Assembly (NCBI RefSeq): GCF_000281085.1
Contig: NZ_JH767523.1
Span: forward strand, 1-64,000
DNA from: Catenovulum agarivorans YM01
GTDB taxonomy: Bacteria > Pseudomonadota > Gammaproteobacteria > Enterobacterales > Alteromonadaceae
Length of the DNA: 64,000 nt
Direction of reading: 5' to 3'
A program made the position numbers and the translations under genes. Below are positions 53,354 through 62,720 of this stretch, piece after piece (within the stretch, counting starts at the first letter, position 1; the number at the start of each line of letters is the position of its first letter). Under the pieces are notes generated by a model, which saw nothing but the letters and a program-made list of their open reading frames with translations, was not told the origin of the DNA and searched no databases.

Positions 53354-55012
53354 ATGTTAATTATGGAAAGCATAAACCAATTTTTATTATTTTTAGATAG
53401 TTTGCTCGGGAGCGCTGCGTATTTTCCATATGCACTGCTATTTGTTGGCTCATTTTTTACTATTTATCTCAAATTTCCGCAAATACGTTACTTTAAAGGC
53501 AGTTGGAAGGTTTTATTTGACAAATCATCCAATAGGTCGCCAGGCGACACTTCTCATTTTCAAGCTTTGGCTACTGCGCTATCAGGCACTGTAGGTACAG
53601 GGAATATAGGTGGTGTTGGTTTAGCTATATATTTAGGTGGTCCGGCTGCGTTATTTTGGATGTGGATGACCGCATTTGTCGGTATGACGACAAAATATGT
53701 CGAGGTAACGCTATCACACAAATATCGAGTGCAGACTTTGGATGGTACCTATTCGGGTGGTCCTATGTATTACATGGACAGAAAACTAAATATGCGCTGG
53801 TTGGCAATTATATTTGCTATAGCAGTTGTTATTAGCGCATTTGGTATTGGCGCCATGCCACAAGTTAATAATATTGCGCAAGCAATGCAGAGCAGTTTAT
53901 CTATCGAACCCGTTATAACAGGGGGCGTATTATCTATATTATTGGCTTTGGTTATTATCGGTGGAATCCAACGTATTGCCAAAGTGACAGCTAGGATAGT
54001 TCCTTTTATGGCCGCTATGTATATTATTGGTGGTTTAGCTGTTGCGACTTATCAAATCGACAATATCTGGCCGAGCATTCAAGCAATTTTTTCTGGGGTG
54101 TTTAGCGGCAGTGCAGCTGTTGGTGGCTTTTTAGGTGCTAGTTTTGCATTTGCTTTTAGTCGGGGGGTTAACCGCGGATTGTTTTCAAATGAGGCGGGAG
54201 CAGGTTCTTCACCTATAGCGCATGCGAGTGCAAAAACCACCAACCCAGTTAACGAAGGTAAAGTGGCTTTGTTAGAGCCTTTTATTGACACCATAATCTT
54301 GTGCACTATCACAGGCTTAGTGATTTTGTCGTCAAATGTGTGGCACCAAAAACACCAAAATCAGTTTGCTTACGCCGATTTATATGTGCTCGAAGGGCAA
54401 TATTCAGAAAATGTCGCACAAGAGCAACAACAATTATTTGCGTGGTTAAATAAACAAGCGCATGAAGTTACCTTGTTTGATGGCAGTTTGCATGTGGTAA
54501 ACGGCAAATTGGTTGAATCAGATGTGACCATAGTGCATGCAAGATCAATTGCAGAAGCCGTTCAATTTACCAATTTGAGTGGTCAGCCATATTCGGGTGA
54601 ATTGGTTGTGAAGCAAGGCAAAGTTGAACCAAATCATATAGAAATTAGTGGCTTGTCGCTTATTCACTCTACTGCATTAACGGCGAAGGCTTTTAACCAA
54701 GGTTGGTTTGGTGATTGGGGGGAGTATATAGTTACCTTTGCTATCTTGTTATTTGCATTCTCAACCTCCATATCATGGAGTTATTATGGTGATCGAGCTA
54801 TGGTATATTTGTTTGGCTCTGGCTCTGTCATATACTTCCGTATGAGTTATATCTTAGGTTTTTTTGTAGCGGCTATTGCAGATACAACAGTCATTTGGAA
54901 TTTGGCGGCTGTCGCCGTGGCATTTATGACATTGCCTAATTTATTTGCAATCATATTGTTACGTAAAGACATTAAACAAACTCAATTACAAAACGAACAA
55001 AAGGTAAATTGA
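53354..55012 (+). CDS. AGCS-family sodium:alanine symporter with a large insertion
   Basis: Inner-membrane Na+/alanine or glycine symporter of 552 residues. The AGCS signature is clear: [33 protein letters not shown], and [25 protein letters not shown] soluble insertion of about 110 residues (about 325-440, [21 protein letters not shown] to [12 protein letters not shown]) splits the usual helix pair; typical members are about 450 long. It starts at ATG 53354 (or 53363). It overlaps the next gene at TGATG, so it is coupled to the zinc ribbon protein. Confidence 0.9.
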   Translation: MLIMESINQFLLFLDSLLGSAAYFPYALLFVGSFFTIYLKFPQIRYFKGSWKVLFDKSSNRSPGDTSHFQALATALSGTVGTGNIGGVGLAIYLGGPAALFWMWMTAFVGMTTKYVEVTLSHKYRVQTLDGTYSGGPMYYMDRKLNMRWLAIIFAIAVVISAFGIGAMPQVNNIAQAMQSSLSIEPVITGGVLSILLALVIIGGIQRIAKVTARIVPFMAAMYIIGGLAVATYQIDNIWPSIQAIFSGVFSGSAAVGGFLGASFAFAFSRGVNRGLFSNEAGAGSSPIAHASAKTTNPVNEGKVALLEPFIDTIILCTITGLVILSSNVWHQKHQNQFAYADLYVLEGQYSENVAQEQQQLFAWLNKQAHEVTLFDGSLHVVNGKLVESDVTIVHARSIAEAVQFTNLSGQPYSGELVVKQGKVEPNHIEISGLSLIHSTALTAKAFNQGWFGDWGEYIVTFAILLFAFSTSISWSYYGDRAMVYLFGSGSVIYFRMSYILGFFVAAIADTTVIWNLAAVAVAFMTLPNLFAIILLRKDIKQTQLQNEQKVN

Positions 55013-55341
55013 TGGCATTAGTTCCTTGTCCCGAATGTGGTAAAAGAATTTCAGATAAAGCGCAAAGTTGTCAGCATTGTGACCACGTGTTAGTGGCAGA
55101 TCCAGAAAAACTGACAACACAAAGGCGGATCAACAGAATTAAAAAAAGTTCATCGTTGATCACTCATTCATTCTTGGCGTTGATACTATTTATTGGTGGT
55201 TTAGCATACTCTAGTTGGTATGCTGATTCGGGCATGGGCTACGATAAAATTGCTTCACAAGTCGTCGCTTTACTTGGGTTGGTGTGGTACGTTGTCACCC
55301 GAATTAGAATAATGATGTTTAAACGTGAAAAGCAAGTATGA
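55012..55341 (+). CDS. Zinc-ribbon membrane protein
   Basis: Protein of 109 residues from ATG 55012, with AAGGT upstream. An N-terminal zinc ribbon has two C-x2-C knuckles (CPECGKRISDKAQSCQHC). Two membrane helices follow (about 46-66 and 75-95). No exact family is recognised. The start overlaps the transporter stop and the end overlaps yeaC by 4 bp, so the genes are translationally coupled. Confidence 0.75.
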   Translation: MALVPCPECGKRISDKAQSCQHCDHVLVADPEKLTTQRRINRIKKSSSLITHSFLALILFIGGLAYSSWYADSGMGYDKIASQVVALLGLVWYVVTRIRIMMFKREKQV

Positions 55342-55616
55342 ACTTTTTAGATTTGATCGATAATATGCCTGAAACTGTATATCAATCTCTTTGTGAGGCG
55401 GTAGAAACAGGCAAATGGCAAGATGGTAGAGTTGTAGATCCTGAGCAGCGTGAAAATATGTTACAAGCAATTATGGCGTGGCAAGCAAAACATCTAGACT
55501 CTGATCAGCCTTTTACTGTGGGGGCTGATGGTTATGTGGTTGAAAAATCACGTGCTGAATTAAAACAAAGTTTTGCGAAAGAAACTATCGTACGGTTTAA
55601 ACATGATGATATTTAA
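55338..55616 (+). CDS. yeaC: YeaC family protein (DUF1315)
   Basis: Small soluble protein of 92 residues matching DUF1315: LIDNMPETVYQSLCEAVETGKWQDGRVVDPEQRENMLQAIMAWQAKHL. The family is common in gammaproteobacteria and has no known function. ATG 55338 overlaps the zinc-ribbon gene by 4 bp (ATGA), and its end overlaps the DUF349 gene by 14 bp. Confidence 0.88.
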   Translation: MNFLDLIDNMPETVYQSLCEAVETGKWQDGRVVDPEQRENMLQAIMAWQAKHLDSDQPFTVGADGYVVEKSRAELKQSFAKETIVRFKHDDI

Positions 55617-58395
55617 ACAATTATTCCAGCCTAAATGGCAACATAAAGACGCGGTTGTGCGTTTACAAGCAATTCAAAAACTGAACGACAACAGCATATT
55701 AGAGCAAGTTGCGACCAAAGATATTGATACAAATGTGCGCAAACAAGCACTTGAGCAGCTTAACACCTTAAGCTGTTGGGATCACGCAATGCAGCATGAT
55801 AGCGATGTGAAAATTCAGAAGCTAGCGTTAGAAAAAGTAAAGCAACTATTGTTCAGCTCTGATTCGGCATTGACTGCTCCTGAGAAACAACAATATTTAC
55901 AAAATTGTAGCAATAGCGCTTTATTGGAAGATTTTGTGCGCAGAGGTGATGACGAAGACTTACGCCTTGAAATATTAAATAAGTTAAATAAAAACAACTT
56001 AAATTACGATCTAGCCATTCGCGATGCTAATGAAAACATTGCGCTTGCATGTGCACAGCGGATTGACGATGCCAAGCAACTAGAGAAGATTGCACACAAA
56101 GCTAAACATACCAAAGTTCGGCAATGGGCAGCCACTAAACTCGAAGAGCTTAAAGCAGCTGCAGAAAAACCTGAATTATTACGCAAACAAACTAGCCTGA
56201 TTTTAAGTAAGTTATTGGCATTAAAAGATAAGTCTGACTATTTACAGGTCAAACAAGATGGTGAGGTGTTAGTTGAACAATGGCAAAATTTGCAAGTTGA
56301 TTTAGTGTGTTTGCCTGAAGATGAGCAACTGCTATTAGCCGAAAAATACCAACAGATTGAAAGCAAATATGTTGCAAATTTAACCGCACTTGAAGTTGAT
56401 TACACTAAAGCTCAAGCAGAAAAATTAGCCTCTGAACGCCAGCAGCAAATTATTGAGCAAGTGAGCAATACAATTGAGCAAATACAATCTCAAGTTGCCA
56501 ATGCCGTTGAAGCGAATGGCGACAGTGAATTAGATGCGATTATAAAATCCATTGCTGATGCAAAAAAGTTGTTAAGTGAAGACCATGTCGGTGGCCACAA
56601 AACTGAAGCCTTGTTTAATCAATTAAATCAAATTGAACACAACGCTGCGCATTTACCAGAATTCGCTGAGCAAGTAGCCCAAGCTACTCGGGCGTTAACA
56701 CAGTTACATCAATGGCAATTGCCAGAAAATTTAGAACAAGTAGACCAAGCACAAAGTCAATTTAACCAATGGTTTGAAGAGTGGAAAGCGCTAAAAAGAA
56801 AAATGTTGTTTGCTTTACCTGAAAGTTTGCAAGAGAGTAGTCAAAGTTTAATCAAAAGTTGGAAAGACACGCTAAAAGATTATAACCAACAGCAAAACTC
56901 TGCAATTAAACAATTAAAAGGGCAAATGCGTGAATTAGACCGCCTTATTCAGGTTGGGCGCTACAACGTAGCCTTAGGTTTATTCAGAAAAATAACAGAG
57001 GGTATTGCAGGTTTAACTGCTCATAGTTACAGCAAAATCGAACGTGAGCATCAGCGCTTAAATGAGCAAGTTAATAATTTAGAAGAATGGAAGTCTTATA
57101 TTGGTTTACCGAGAAAACGTGAACTTTTAGCAGAAGTTGAAGCTATGGCAGAACAAACTTTAGAGGATGTGCATGCGAGAGCTAAACAAGTTAAATTTGC
57201 TCGGCATAATTGGCGGTTGTTAGGCAACACAGACTGTGAAGAGAACAAACAGCTCAACGAAGCGTTTGACGTCGCGATTGAACAAGCTTTTGCGCCTTGC
57301 CGTGAAAAGTTTGCTGAATTAGAAGCGCAGCGCGCGACAAATTTACAAACGCGCAATCAATTAGTTGAAGAAGTTGAAGCTTGTGCTCAAGCCTTTGCCG
57401 AAAATGCAGATTATACCGAACTCGCTAAACACTTGCCTCGTTTACAAAATGAGTGGAACAAAGCCGGTAGCGTTGAACGCAGCGAATACAATCAAGTCAG
57501 CCAAGCTTTTTTTGCTGCCATCAAGCCACTTCGACAACAGCTAACTCAGTTTTATACAGATAATGCTGAACAAAAACGTCAATTGATTGCTAAGGCACAA
57601 AAATACGCGCAAGAGCAAGAGGTTGCACAAGCAAGCGAAGCATTAAAACAGCTTCAACATCAATGGAAAAACATAGGTTTTGCTGGTGCTCAAGTTGAAA
57701 ACAAATTATGGGCTGAGTTTAGAGCAATCAATGATGGTGTGTTTGATCAAAAGCAGGCTGACTATCAAGCAGAAAAAGATAAACAGCAGCATGCGTACGA
57801 GTCGATAAAAGAGCAAATTGACCAGCTTGTGCTTGACCTTGAGCAAGCTAATTTAGAGCAGTGTTATAGCCAAATAGATAAACTTAAGGCAATTTCATTA
57901 GCCGAGTGTAGCCTAAATCAAACTAAACGTTTAGATAAGTTATTGAGCCAAGCTACAAGCAGCTACCAGCAAAAAATCGTGCAATTAAAACAGCAAGCGC
58001 AAGCTGACAATTTACAGCAGTGGTTAACTAATTTGGAAGCTTATGTAATTGAAGGCCAATTGGATGAAGCAGGGTTAAACAGTTTGCCTGCAAATATTAT
58101 TCATGCAATTGAATTGGCGCAAAATAGCCAACAATCAGCTGATATTAGCGAGCAGCGCCGCGATATCACTATACGTATGGAAATTGTCTCTGGGGTAGAT
58201 ACGCCAGCAGAAGACGCTTCACGTAAAATGGAAATTCAAGTTCAATTATTATCGGAAAAGTTGAACGAAGGTGAGACTCAATCAACGCTAGATTTGCTTA
58301 ATAAGTGGTTGAGCTTAGGTGCAATTCAAGCGCAAGATAAAGCTTTATTTGCAAGAGTTAGCAAAGCGATGCAAGCTGAACTACAACCGGCTTAA
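55603..58395 (+). CDS. DUF349 coiled-coil protein
   Basis: Protein of 930 residues from ATG 55603 (or 55606), cytosolic, very rich in Gln, Glu, Ala and Lys. Residues about 12-190 look like HEAT-type helical repeats (KDAVVRLQAIQKLND, DTNVRKQALEQL). From about 380 on, several DUF349 units recur, each with a W/F-x-x-W pattern (QFNQWFEEWKALKRK, LQNEWNKAG, LQHQWKNIGF). Long coiled coils join them. The family's role is unknown; it may be a scaffold. It overlaps yeaC. Confidence 0.88.
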   Translation: MMIFKQLFQPKWQHKDAVVRLQAIQKLNDNSILEQVATKDIDTNVRKQALEQLNTLSCWDHAMQHDSDVKIQKLALEKVKQLLFSSDSALTAPEKQQYLQNCSNSALLEDFVRRGDDEDLRLEILNKLNKNNLNYDLAIRDANENIALACAQRIDDAKQLEKIAHKAKHTKVRQWAATKLEELKAAAEKPELLRKQTSLILSKLLALKDKSDYLQVKQDGEVLVEQWQNLQVDLVCLPEDEQLLLAEKYQQIESKYVANLTALEVDYTKAQAEKLASERQQQIIEQVSNTIEQIQSQVANAVEANGDSELDAIIKSIADAKKLLSEDHVGGHKTEALFNQLNQIEHNAAHLPEFAEQVAQATRALTQLHQWQLPENLEQVDQAQSQFNQWFEEWKALKRKMLFALPESLQESSQSLIKSWKDTLKDYNQQQNSAIKQLKGQMRELDRLIQVGRYNVALGLFRKITEGIAGLTAHSYSKIEREHQRLNEQVNNLEEWKSYIGLPRKRELLAEVEAMAEQTLEDVHARAKQVKFARHNWRLLGNTDCEENKQLNEAFDVAIEQAFAPCREKFAELEAQRATNLQTRNQLVEEVEACAQAFAENADYTELAKHLPRLQNEWNKAGSVERSEYNQVSQAFFAAIKPLRQQLTQFYTDNAEQKRQLIAKAQKYAQEQEVAQASEALKQLQHQWKNIGFAGAQVENKLWAEFRAINDGVFDQKQADYQAEKDKQQHAYESIKEQIDQLVLDLEQANLEQCYSQIDKLKAISLAECSLNQTKRLDKLLSQATSSYQQKIVQLKQQAQADNLQQWLTNLEAYVIEGQLDEAGLNSLPANIIHAIELAQNSQQSADISEQRRDITIRMEIVSGVDTPAEDASRKMEIQVQLLSEKLNEGETQSTLDLLNKWLSLGAIQAQDKALFARVSKAMQAELQPA

Positions 58396-58407
58396 ACACC
58401 TAACCAA

Positions 58408-58440
58408 AGCTAAACTTACGGTGTTATCGTAAGTTTAGCT
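58408..58440. terminator. Bidirectional hairpin between DUF349 and nadK genes
   Basis: AGCTAAACTTACG pairs perfectly with CGTAAGTTTAGCT (13 bp) around a 7-base loop, between two convergent genes. Outer CCAA/TTGG can extend it. There is no long U-run, but the stem is the longest in this part of the window. Confidence 0.7.
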
Positions 58441-58464
58441 ATTTGGTAGCTTGGGTATTATAGT

Positions 58465-59346
58465 TTAATAGAGTTTACTACCCCAATTTAGTTTACGTCT
58501 CAGTACATTAAAGTAGTTGTAGTCTTTTAAATGTATTAGCTTTAGTAAGTCTGGATGCTTTTGAATGCGAATTTCATCCCCCGGCAGCACAGGTAAAGTT
58601 ACATGGCCATCACAGGTCACGCCAAGCTGAGCTTGAGAGCGGTTTGGTACAATAAGCTGTATGCTTGAATTCGCATCAACCACCAAAGGCCTATTTGTCA
58701 GCGAGTGTGGGAACATAGGTAACAAACAAATTGCATTTAAGTTAGGGGTCAGTATTGGTCCACCGCCGGATAACGAATATGCTGTTGTCCCTGTTGGAGT
58801 AGATAGTATCAAGCCATCAGCACGTTGACTAAAGACAAATTTGTCATTGATATAAACTTCAAATTCAATCATGTGCGCAACTTTGTCCGAATGCAGCACG
58901 GCTTCGTTTACTGCGCTATTTACACTTTTAACTTCTCCGTGTCTATGCACTGTCACTTCTAATAAGAATCTCTCTTCAATTGAAAATTGACCTTTAAGTA
59001 CCTGGGTTAGGGCGCTTTCAAATGCTTCTGGGTGAATGTCAGTTAAAAACCCCAAATTACCACGATTAATTCCAATAACCGCTGTATCAAAACGCGAGAG
59101 TACTCGCGCTGCGCCGAGCATATTGCCATCACCACCAATAACTATGGCTAAGTCGCAAGCCTGCCCGAGCTCCAATAGGCTCAATTGTTCAACATTGTCT
59201 AGCTCTACGTCATGACCAACTTTTTGTTCGACAAAAACTTGGCAGCCTTGTTGTTGTAAGAACTGACATACACTGACTAAAGTTGTTGTTGTATCTGGAT
59301 GGTTTGGTTTACCAACTAAACCAACTCTTTTAAAAACTGACGGCAT
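58465..59346 (-). CDS. nadK: NAD kinase
   Basis: Makes NADP from NAD and ATP. It has 293 residues (E. coli 292). The GGDG motif is in [18 protein letters not shown], the NE/D motif in [13 protein letters not shown], and the binding loop in [23 protein letters not shown]. It is divergent from grpE, as in many gammaproteobacteria. Confidence 0.97.
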   Translation of the reverse strand: MPSVFKRVGLVGKPNHPDTTTTLVSVCQFLQQQGCQVFVEQKVGHDVELDNVEQLSLLELGQACDLAIVIGGDGNMLGAARVLSRFDTAVIGINRGNLGFLTDIHPEAFESALTQVLKGQFSIEERFLLEVTVHRHGEVKSVNSAVNEAVLHSDKVAHMIEFEVYINDKFVFSQRADGLILSTPTGTTAYSLSGGGPILTPNLNAICLLPMFPHSLTNRPLVVDANSSIQLIVPNRSQAQLGVTCDGHVTLPVLPGDEIRIQKHPDLLKLIHLKDYNYFNVLRRKLNWGSKLY

Positions 59347-59470
59347 TAATACGCCCTAAGATGTTGTAAGCTTTTATAAATTTTAACGCAGCATGAAATA
59401 TCAACAAGTACTAATCGCCCTGTGAAGTAGATTTTGTTTGTTTAAATTAACCCTGAAGTGCCATTTGAGG

Positions 59471-59498
59471 CTTGATTCGAATTTTTTTGCCCTTATAT
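59471..59498 (+). promoter_or_regulatory. Putative sigma-32 promoter of grpE
   Basis: CTTGAT at 59471-59476 and CCCTTATAT from 59490 are separated by 13 bp, close to the heat-shock consensus CTTGAA-N13/14-CCCCATNT. It lies about 65-90 bp before the grpE start. Confidence 0.55.
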
Positions 59499-59562
59499 TG
59501 CAAGACAGTGTTAAGGGCCAAACCAAAACCCTAGTTAAACAAATTGTTTTTGGAGTATATAT

Positions 59563-60156
59563 ATGAGCAATGAACAACAAGACGTTCAAGTTGAAGAAGT
59601 AGCAGAGCAAGTAGATGCGCAAGCGGCAGAAAATAACGAGCAAGTTGTAGTAGAAGACAACCAAGTACAAGTTTTAGAAGCTAAATTAGCTGCAGCTGAA
59701 GCAAAAATTCAAGATCAACAAGACTCTGTTGTACGTGCAAAAGCAGAAGTTGAAAATATTCGTCGTCGCGCTGCTCTCGACGTTGAAAAAGCTCATAAAT
59801 TTGCATTAGAAAAGTTCTCTAATGAGTTATTACCAGTTGCAGATAACTTAGAGCGAGCTTTGCAAGCGGCAGATAAAGACAACGAAGCTCTAGTGCCTAT
59901 GATTGAAGGTGTTGAATTAACACTGAAGAGTTTTGAAGCTTCGTTAGCAAAATTCGGCGTTGAAGTGGTTAGCCCTGCGCAAGGTGACGCGTTAAATCCA
60001 GAATTACATCAAGCTATGTCTATGATCCCAAACCCGGATGTGGCGCCAAATGCAATCATTGATTGTCTGCAAAAAGGATATACCTTAAACGGTCGTTTAT
60101 TACGTCCAGCTATGGTTATCGTATCAGCAGCCGGTGGTGTAGATACAAAAGCTTAA
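59563..60156 (+). CDS. grpE: Nucleotide exchange factor GrpE
   Basis: Dimeric cochaperone that releases ADP from DnaK. It has 197 residues: an acidic, Gln/Glu-rich N-terminal region (1-45), a long helix (VVRAKAEVENIRRRAALDVEKAHKFALEKF) and a beta-domain ending YTLNGRLLRPAMVIVS. ATG 59563 follows GGAG. It is transcribed alone, with dnaK not in the window. A nested terminator follows. Confidence 0.96.
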   Translation: MSNEQQDVQVEEVAEQVDAQAAENNEQVVVEDNQVQVLEAKLAAAEAKIQDQQDSVVRAKAEVENIRRRAALDVEKAHKFALEKFSNELLPVADNLERALQAADKDNEALVPMIEGVELTLKSFEASLAKFGVEVVSPAQGDALNPELHQAMSMIPNPDVAPNAIIDCLQKGYTLNGRLLRPAMVIVSAAGGVDTKA

Positions 60157-60173
60157 TAGTGCTTTTGTTATTA

Positions 60174-60226
60174 ATGCAAACACCTTGATAGCACAGCAAG
60201 CTGTGGCTTTTTCTGGGTGTTTGCAT
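60174..60226 (+). terminator. Nested terminator after grpE
   Basis: An inner hairpin CACAGC-AA-GCTGTG (60192-60205) followed by GCTTTTTC is a normal terminator. It sits inside a longer pairing ATGCAAACACC (60174-60184) with GGGTGTTTGCAT (60215-60226). Confidence 0.75.
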
Positions 60227-60259
60227 CTGTCGCTCAAGTCATCGAATGAGAGAGGAAAG

Positions 60260-60649
60260 TTAGTGGATCAGGTTTTCTAACTCTCTTGATAATAATGCTT
60301 CATCAGCCATATTAAGTTGTAATAAGCGTTTAAGATGGGCTGCACTATCAATATCTATTTGCCTACATTCTAAACCTATGTAAGTTTGGGCTAAATGGGC
60401 AATGCTCACTTGCATTTCTATTGTCACATCTGAGTTAGGTAACTCAAATATTAATTCATAACTCAAATCTTCACTGAGTTGTTCACGTATCTTAGCTTGA
60501 GAGCCATCTTCTATACTATTTTCAGGCAAAGACACAAGCGCGCCTTTTAAAGACAAATCTATCAAGTTCACATCCCAACAGTGATGTTTATTACTTAATT
60601 GTGCCGGAATTGCAAAAAAAATTCGGGTGAAATGTCTTCTTTCGTCCAT
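60260..60649 (-). CDS. Small PilZ-domain protein
   Basis: Single PilZ protein of 129 residues from ATG 60649 (MDERRHFTR); the longer frame to 60691 lacks a site. RHFTR supplies RxxxR at residues 5-9 and DLSLKG the D-x-S-x-x-G motif at about 31-36, so c-di-GMP binding is likely. The end has helical AHLKRLLQLNMADEALLSRELENLI. It is a stand-alone effector of the kind that docks onto a partner, which is not identified. Convergent with grpE. Confidence 0.88.
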   Translation of the reverse strand: MDERRHFTRIFFAIPAQLSNKHHCWDVNLIDLSLKGALVSLPENSIEDGSQAKIREQLSEDLSYELIFELPNSDVTIEMQVSIAHLAQTYIGLECRQIDIDSAAHLKRLLQLNMADEALLSRELENLIH

Positions 60650-60694
60650 ATATACCGCTCTTAAAACTAATTTAGATATAATATAGCGCATAAA

Positions 60695-60721
60695 ACAAAA
60701 AACGGCAGTTTTTACTGCCGT
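60695..60721 (-). terminator. Rho-independent terminator of ettA
   Basis: ACGGCAGT-TTTT-ACTGCCGT stem 29 bp beyond the ettA stop, followed on the minus strand by TTTTTTGTTTT. Standard form. Confidence 0.88.
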
Positions 60722-60749
60722 CTTTGTTGCTGATTAACAAAAATAAAAT

Positions 60750-62417
60750 TTAGTTTATTTTTTTGTATTTAATTCTATGTGGGTTTAATACAGCATCTTC
60801 ACCCAAAGTTTGTTTTAACCAAGCTTCGTAGTCAGTGTAGTTACCTTCATAGAAGTTCACTTTACCTTCATCACGATAGTCAAGGATATGCGTCGCAATT
60901 CTGTCTAAGAACCAACGGTCATGCGAAATGACCATAGCACAGCCTGGAAAGTCGAGTAGGGCGTTTTCTAATGCACGCAAAGTTTCTACGTCTAAATCAT
61001 TGGTAGGCTCATCCAGTAACAATACATTTCCACCCGTTTTTAATAACTTAGCTAAATGTACACGGTTGCGCTCACCACCTGACAATTCACCAATACGTTT
61101 CTGTTGGTCTGTACCTTTAAAGTTAAAACGGCTGACATAAGCACGGCTATTAATTTCAAAGCTACCAATAGTGATAATATCTTGGCCTTCAGAGATTTCT
61201 TGCCAAACTGTGTTGTTGTCATTCATGTCATCTCTGAACTGATCAACACTTGCTAGTTTTACTGTGTCACCTAAAACTATCTCACCACTATCAGGTTGCT
61301 CTGTGCCGGATAACATGCGGAATAAAGTTGATTTACCCGCGCCGTTCGGGCCGATAATACCGACGATTGCTCCTTTAGGCATGCTAAACGATAAATCATC
61401 AATTAACACTCGTTCGCCGTATGATTTAGTTAGATTGTTTACTTCAACAACTTTATCACCAAGCCTTTCTCCAGGTGGAATGTAGAGTTCGTTGGTTTCG
61501 TTACGACGCTGGAAATCTGAGTTATTGAGTTCTTCGAATCTCGACATACGCGCTTTGCTTTTCGCTTGGCGGCCTTTTGGATTACTGCGTACCCATTCAA
61601 GTTCTTGTTTAATTGAACGTTTACGGGCATTTTCTGCACGCTCTTCTTGCTCCAAACGTGCGTCTTTTTGTTCTAACCAAGATGAATAATTGCCTTCCCA
61701 TGGAATACCATGGCCACGGTCTAATTCTAAAATCCAGCCTGCTACGTTATCCAAGAAGTATCTATCATGGGTAATAGCCACAACTGTGCCTTCGTAGTCA
61801 TGTAAGAACCTTTCTAACCAAGCAACAGACTCGGCATCCAAGTGGTTAGTCGGTTCGTCAAGTAATAACATGTCTGGTTTTTCTAATAACAAGCGGCACA
61901 GTGCAACACGACGGCGCTCACCACCAGATAGTTTGTTTACATCTGCATCCCATGCTGGCAAACGTAGTGCATCAGCGGCACGTTCAAGCATATTTTCAAT
62001 GTTGTGCCCGTCATGGCTTTGAATAATGTTTTCTAATTTAGCTTGTTCAGAGGCTAATGCATCAAAATCAGCATCAGGCTCAGCATAAGCAGCATAAACT
62101 TCATCTAATTTGCTTATGGCGTTTTTAACTTCAGAAATTGCTTCTTCGATGTTTTCACGAACGTTTTTTGATGGATCTAACTGTGGTTCTTGCGGCAAAT
62201 AACCAATTTTTAAGTCGGGCTGTGGACGTGCTTCACCTTCAATCTCGGTATCAATGCCGGCCATTATGCGTAATAGCGTTGATTTACCTGCGCCGTTTAA
62301 ACCCAAAACACCAATTTTTGCGCCAGGGAAAAAGCACAAGTTGATGTTTTTTAGAATTTCTCGTTTTGGTGGCACTATTTTGCTCACCCGGTTCATAGTA
62401 TATACATACTGAGCCAT
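60750..62417 (-). CDS. ettA: Energy-dependent translational throttle protein EttA
   Basis: ABC-F ATPase of 555 residues (E. coli EttA 555) that binds the ribosomal E site and gates elongation by ATP/ADP ratio. Two ATPase domains each have Walker A (GLNGAGKSTLLR near 39; GPNGAGKSTLFR near 355) and signatures LSGGERRRVALC and LSGGERNRVHLA. The start MAQYVYTMNRVSKIVPPKREIL is diagnostic of EttA among ABC-F proteins. It is transcribed alone and followed by a strong terminator. Confidence 0.96.
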   Translation of the reverse strand: MAQYVYTMNRVSKIVPPKREILKNINLCFFPGAKIGVLGLNGAGKSTLLRIMAGIDTEIEGEARPQPDLKIGYLPQEPQLDPSKNVRENIEEAISEVKNAISKLDEVYAAYAEPDADFDALASEQAKLENIIQSHDGHNIENMLERAADALRLPAWDADVNKLSGGERRRVALCRLLLEKPDMLLLDEPTNHLDAESVAWLERFLHDYEGTVVAITHDRYFLDNVAGWILELDRGHGIPWEGNYSSWLEQKDARLEQEERAENARKRSIKQELEWVRSNPKGRQAKSKARMSRFEELNNSDFQRRNETNELYIPPGERLGDKVVEVNNLTKSYGERVLIDDLSFSMPKGAIVGIIGPNGAGKSTLFRMLSGTEQPDSGEIVLGDTVKLASVDQFRDDMNDNNTVWQEISEGQDIITIGSFEINSRAYVSRFNFKGTDQQKRIGELSGGERNRVHLAKLLKTGGNVLLLDEPTNDLDVETLRALENALLDFPGCAMVISHDRWFLDRIATHILDYRDEGKVNFYEGNYTDYEAWLKQTLGEDAVLNPHRIKYKKIN

Positions 62418-62636
62418 ATAAGTTCCTAAATTAATTCGATGTTTTCTGAATAAAAATTTTGCGTAAGTTTAGCAGTGTTGGTTGCTATTAAACAAATAAG
62501 TTACCATTCAAGATTGATTAAAATTTACCGAATATAAATAATTATGACTTTTTGCCGATAAAATGGTATCTATAGCGTAATTTTACGGCAAAATTTATTC
62601 GCCTACACTAACATATAACTATTATTAACATGGGTT

Positions 62637-62667
62637 GGTTTAACCACTTAATTGAATAGGTTAAACC
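62637..62667. repeat. 9-bp inverted repeat in the leader of the last gene
   Basis: GGTTTAACC and GGTTAAACC pair perfectly across a 13-base gap, 54 bp before ATG 62721. It could be an operator or leader hairpin. The rest of the 62418-62720 gap is AT-rich with an additional TTTTGCCG/CGGCAAAA pairing near 62553-62592 and nothing else recognised. Confidence 0.5.
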
Positions 62668-62720
62668 TTTACAACCTGAGTGAAGGAACACTCAATAACA
62701 ATAAGAGGTTTCGGCTTTCC

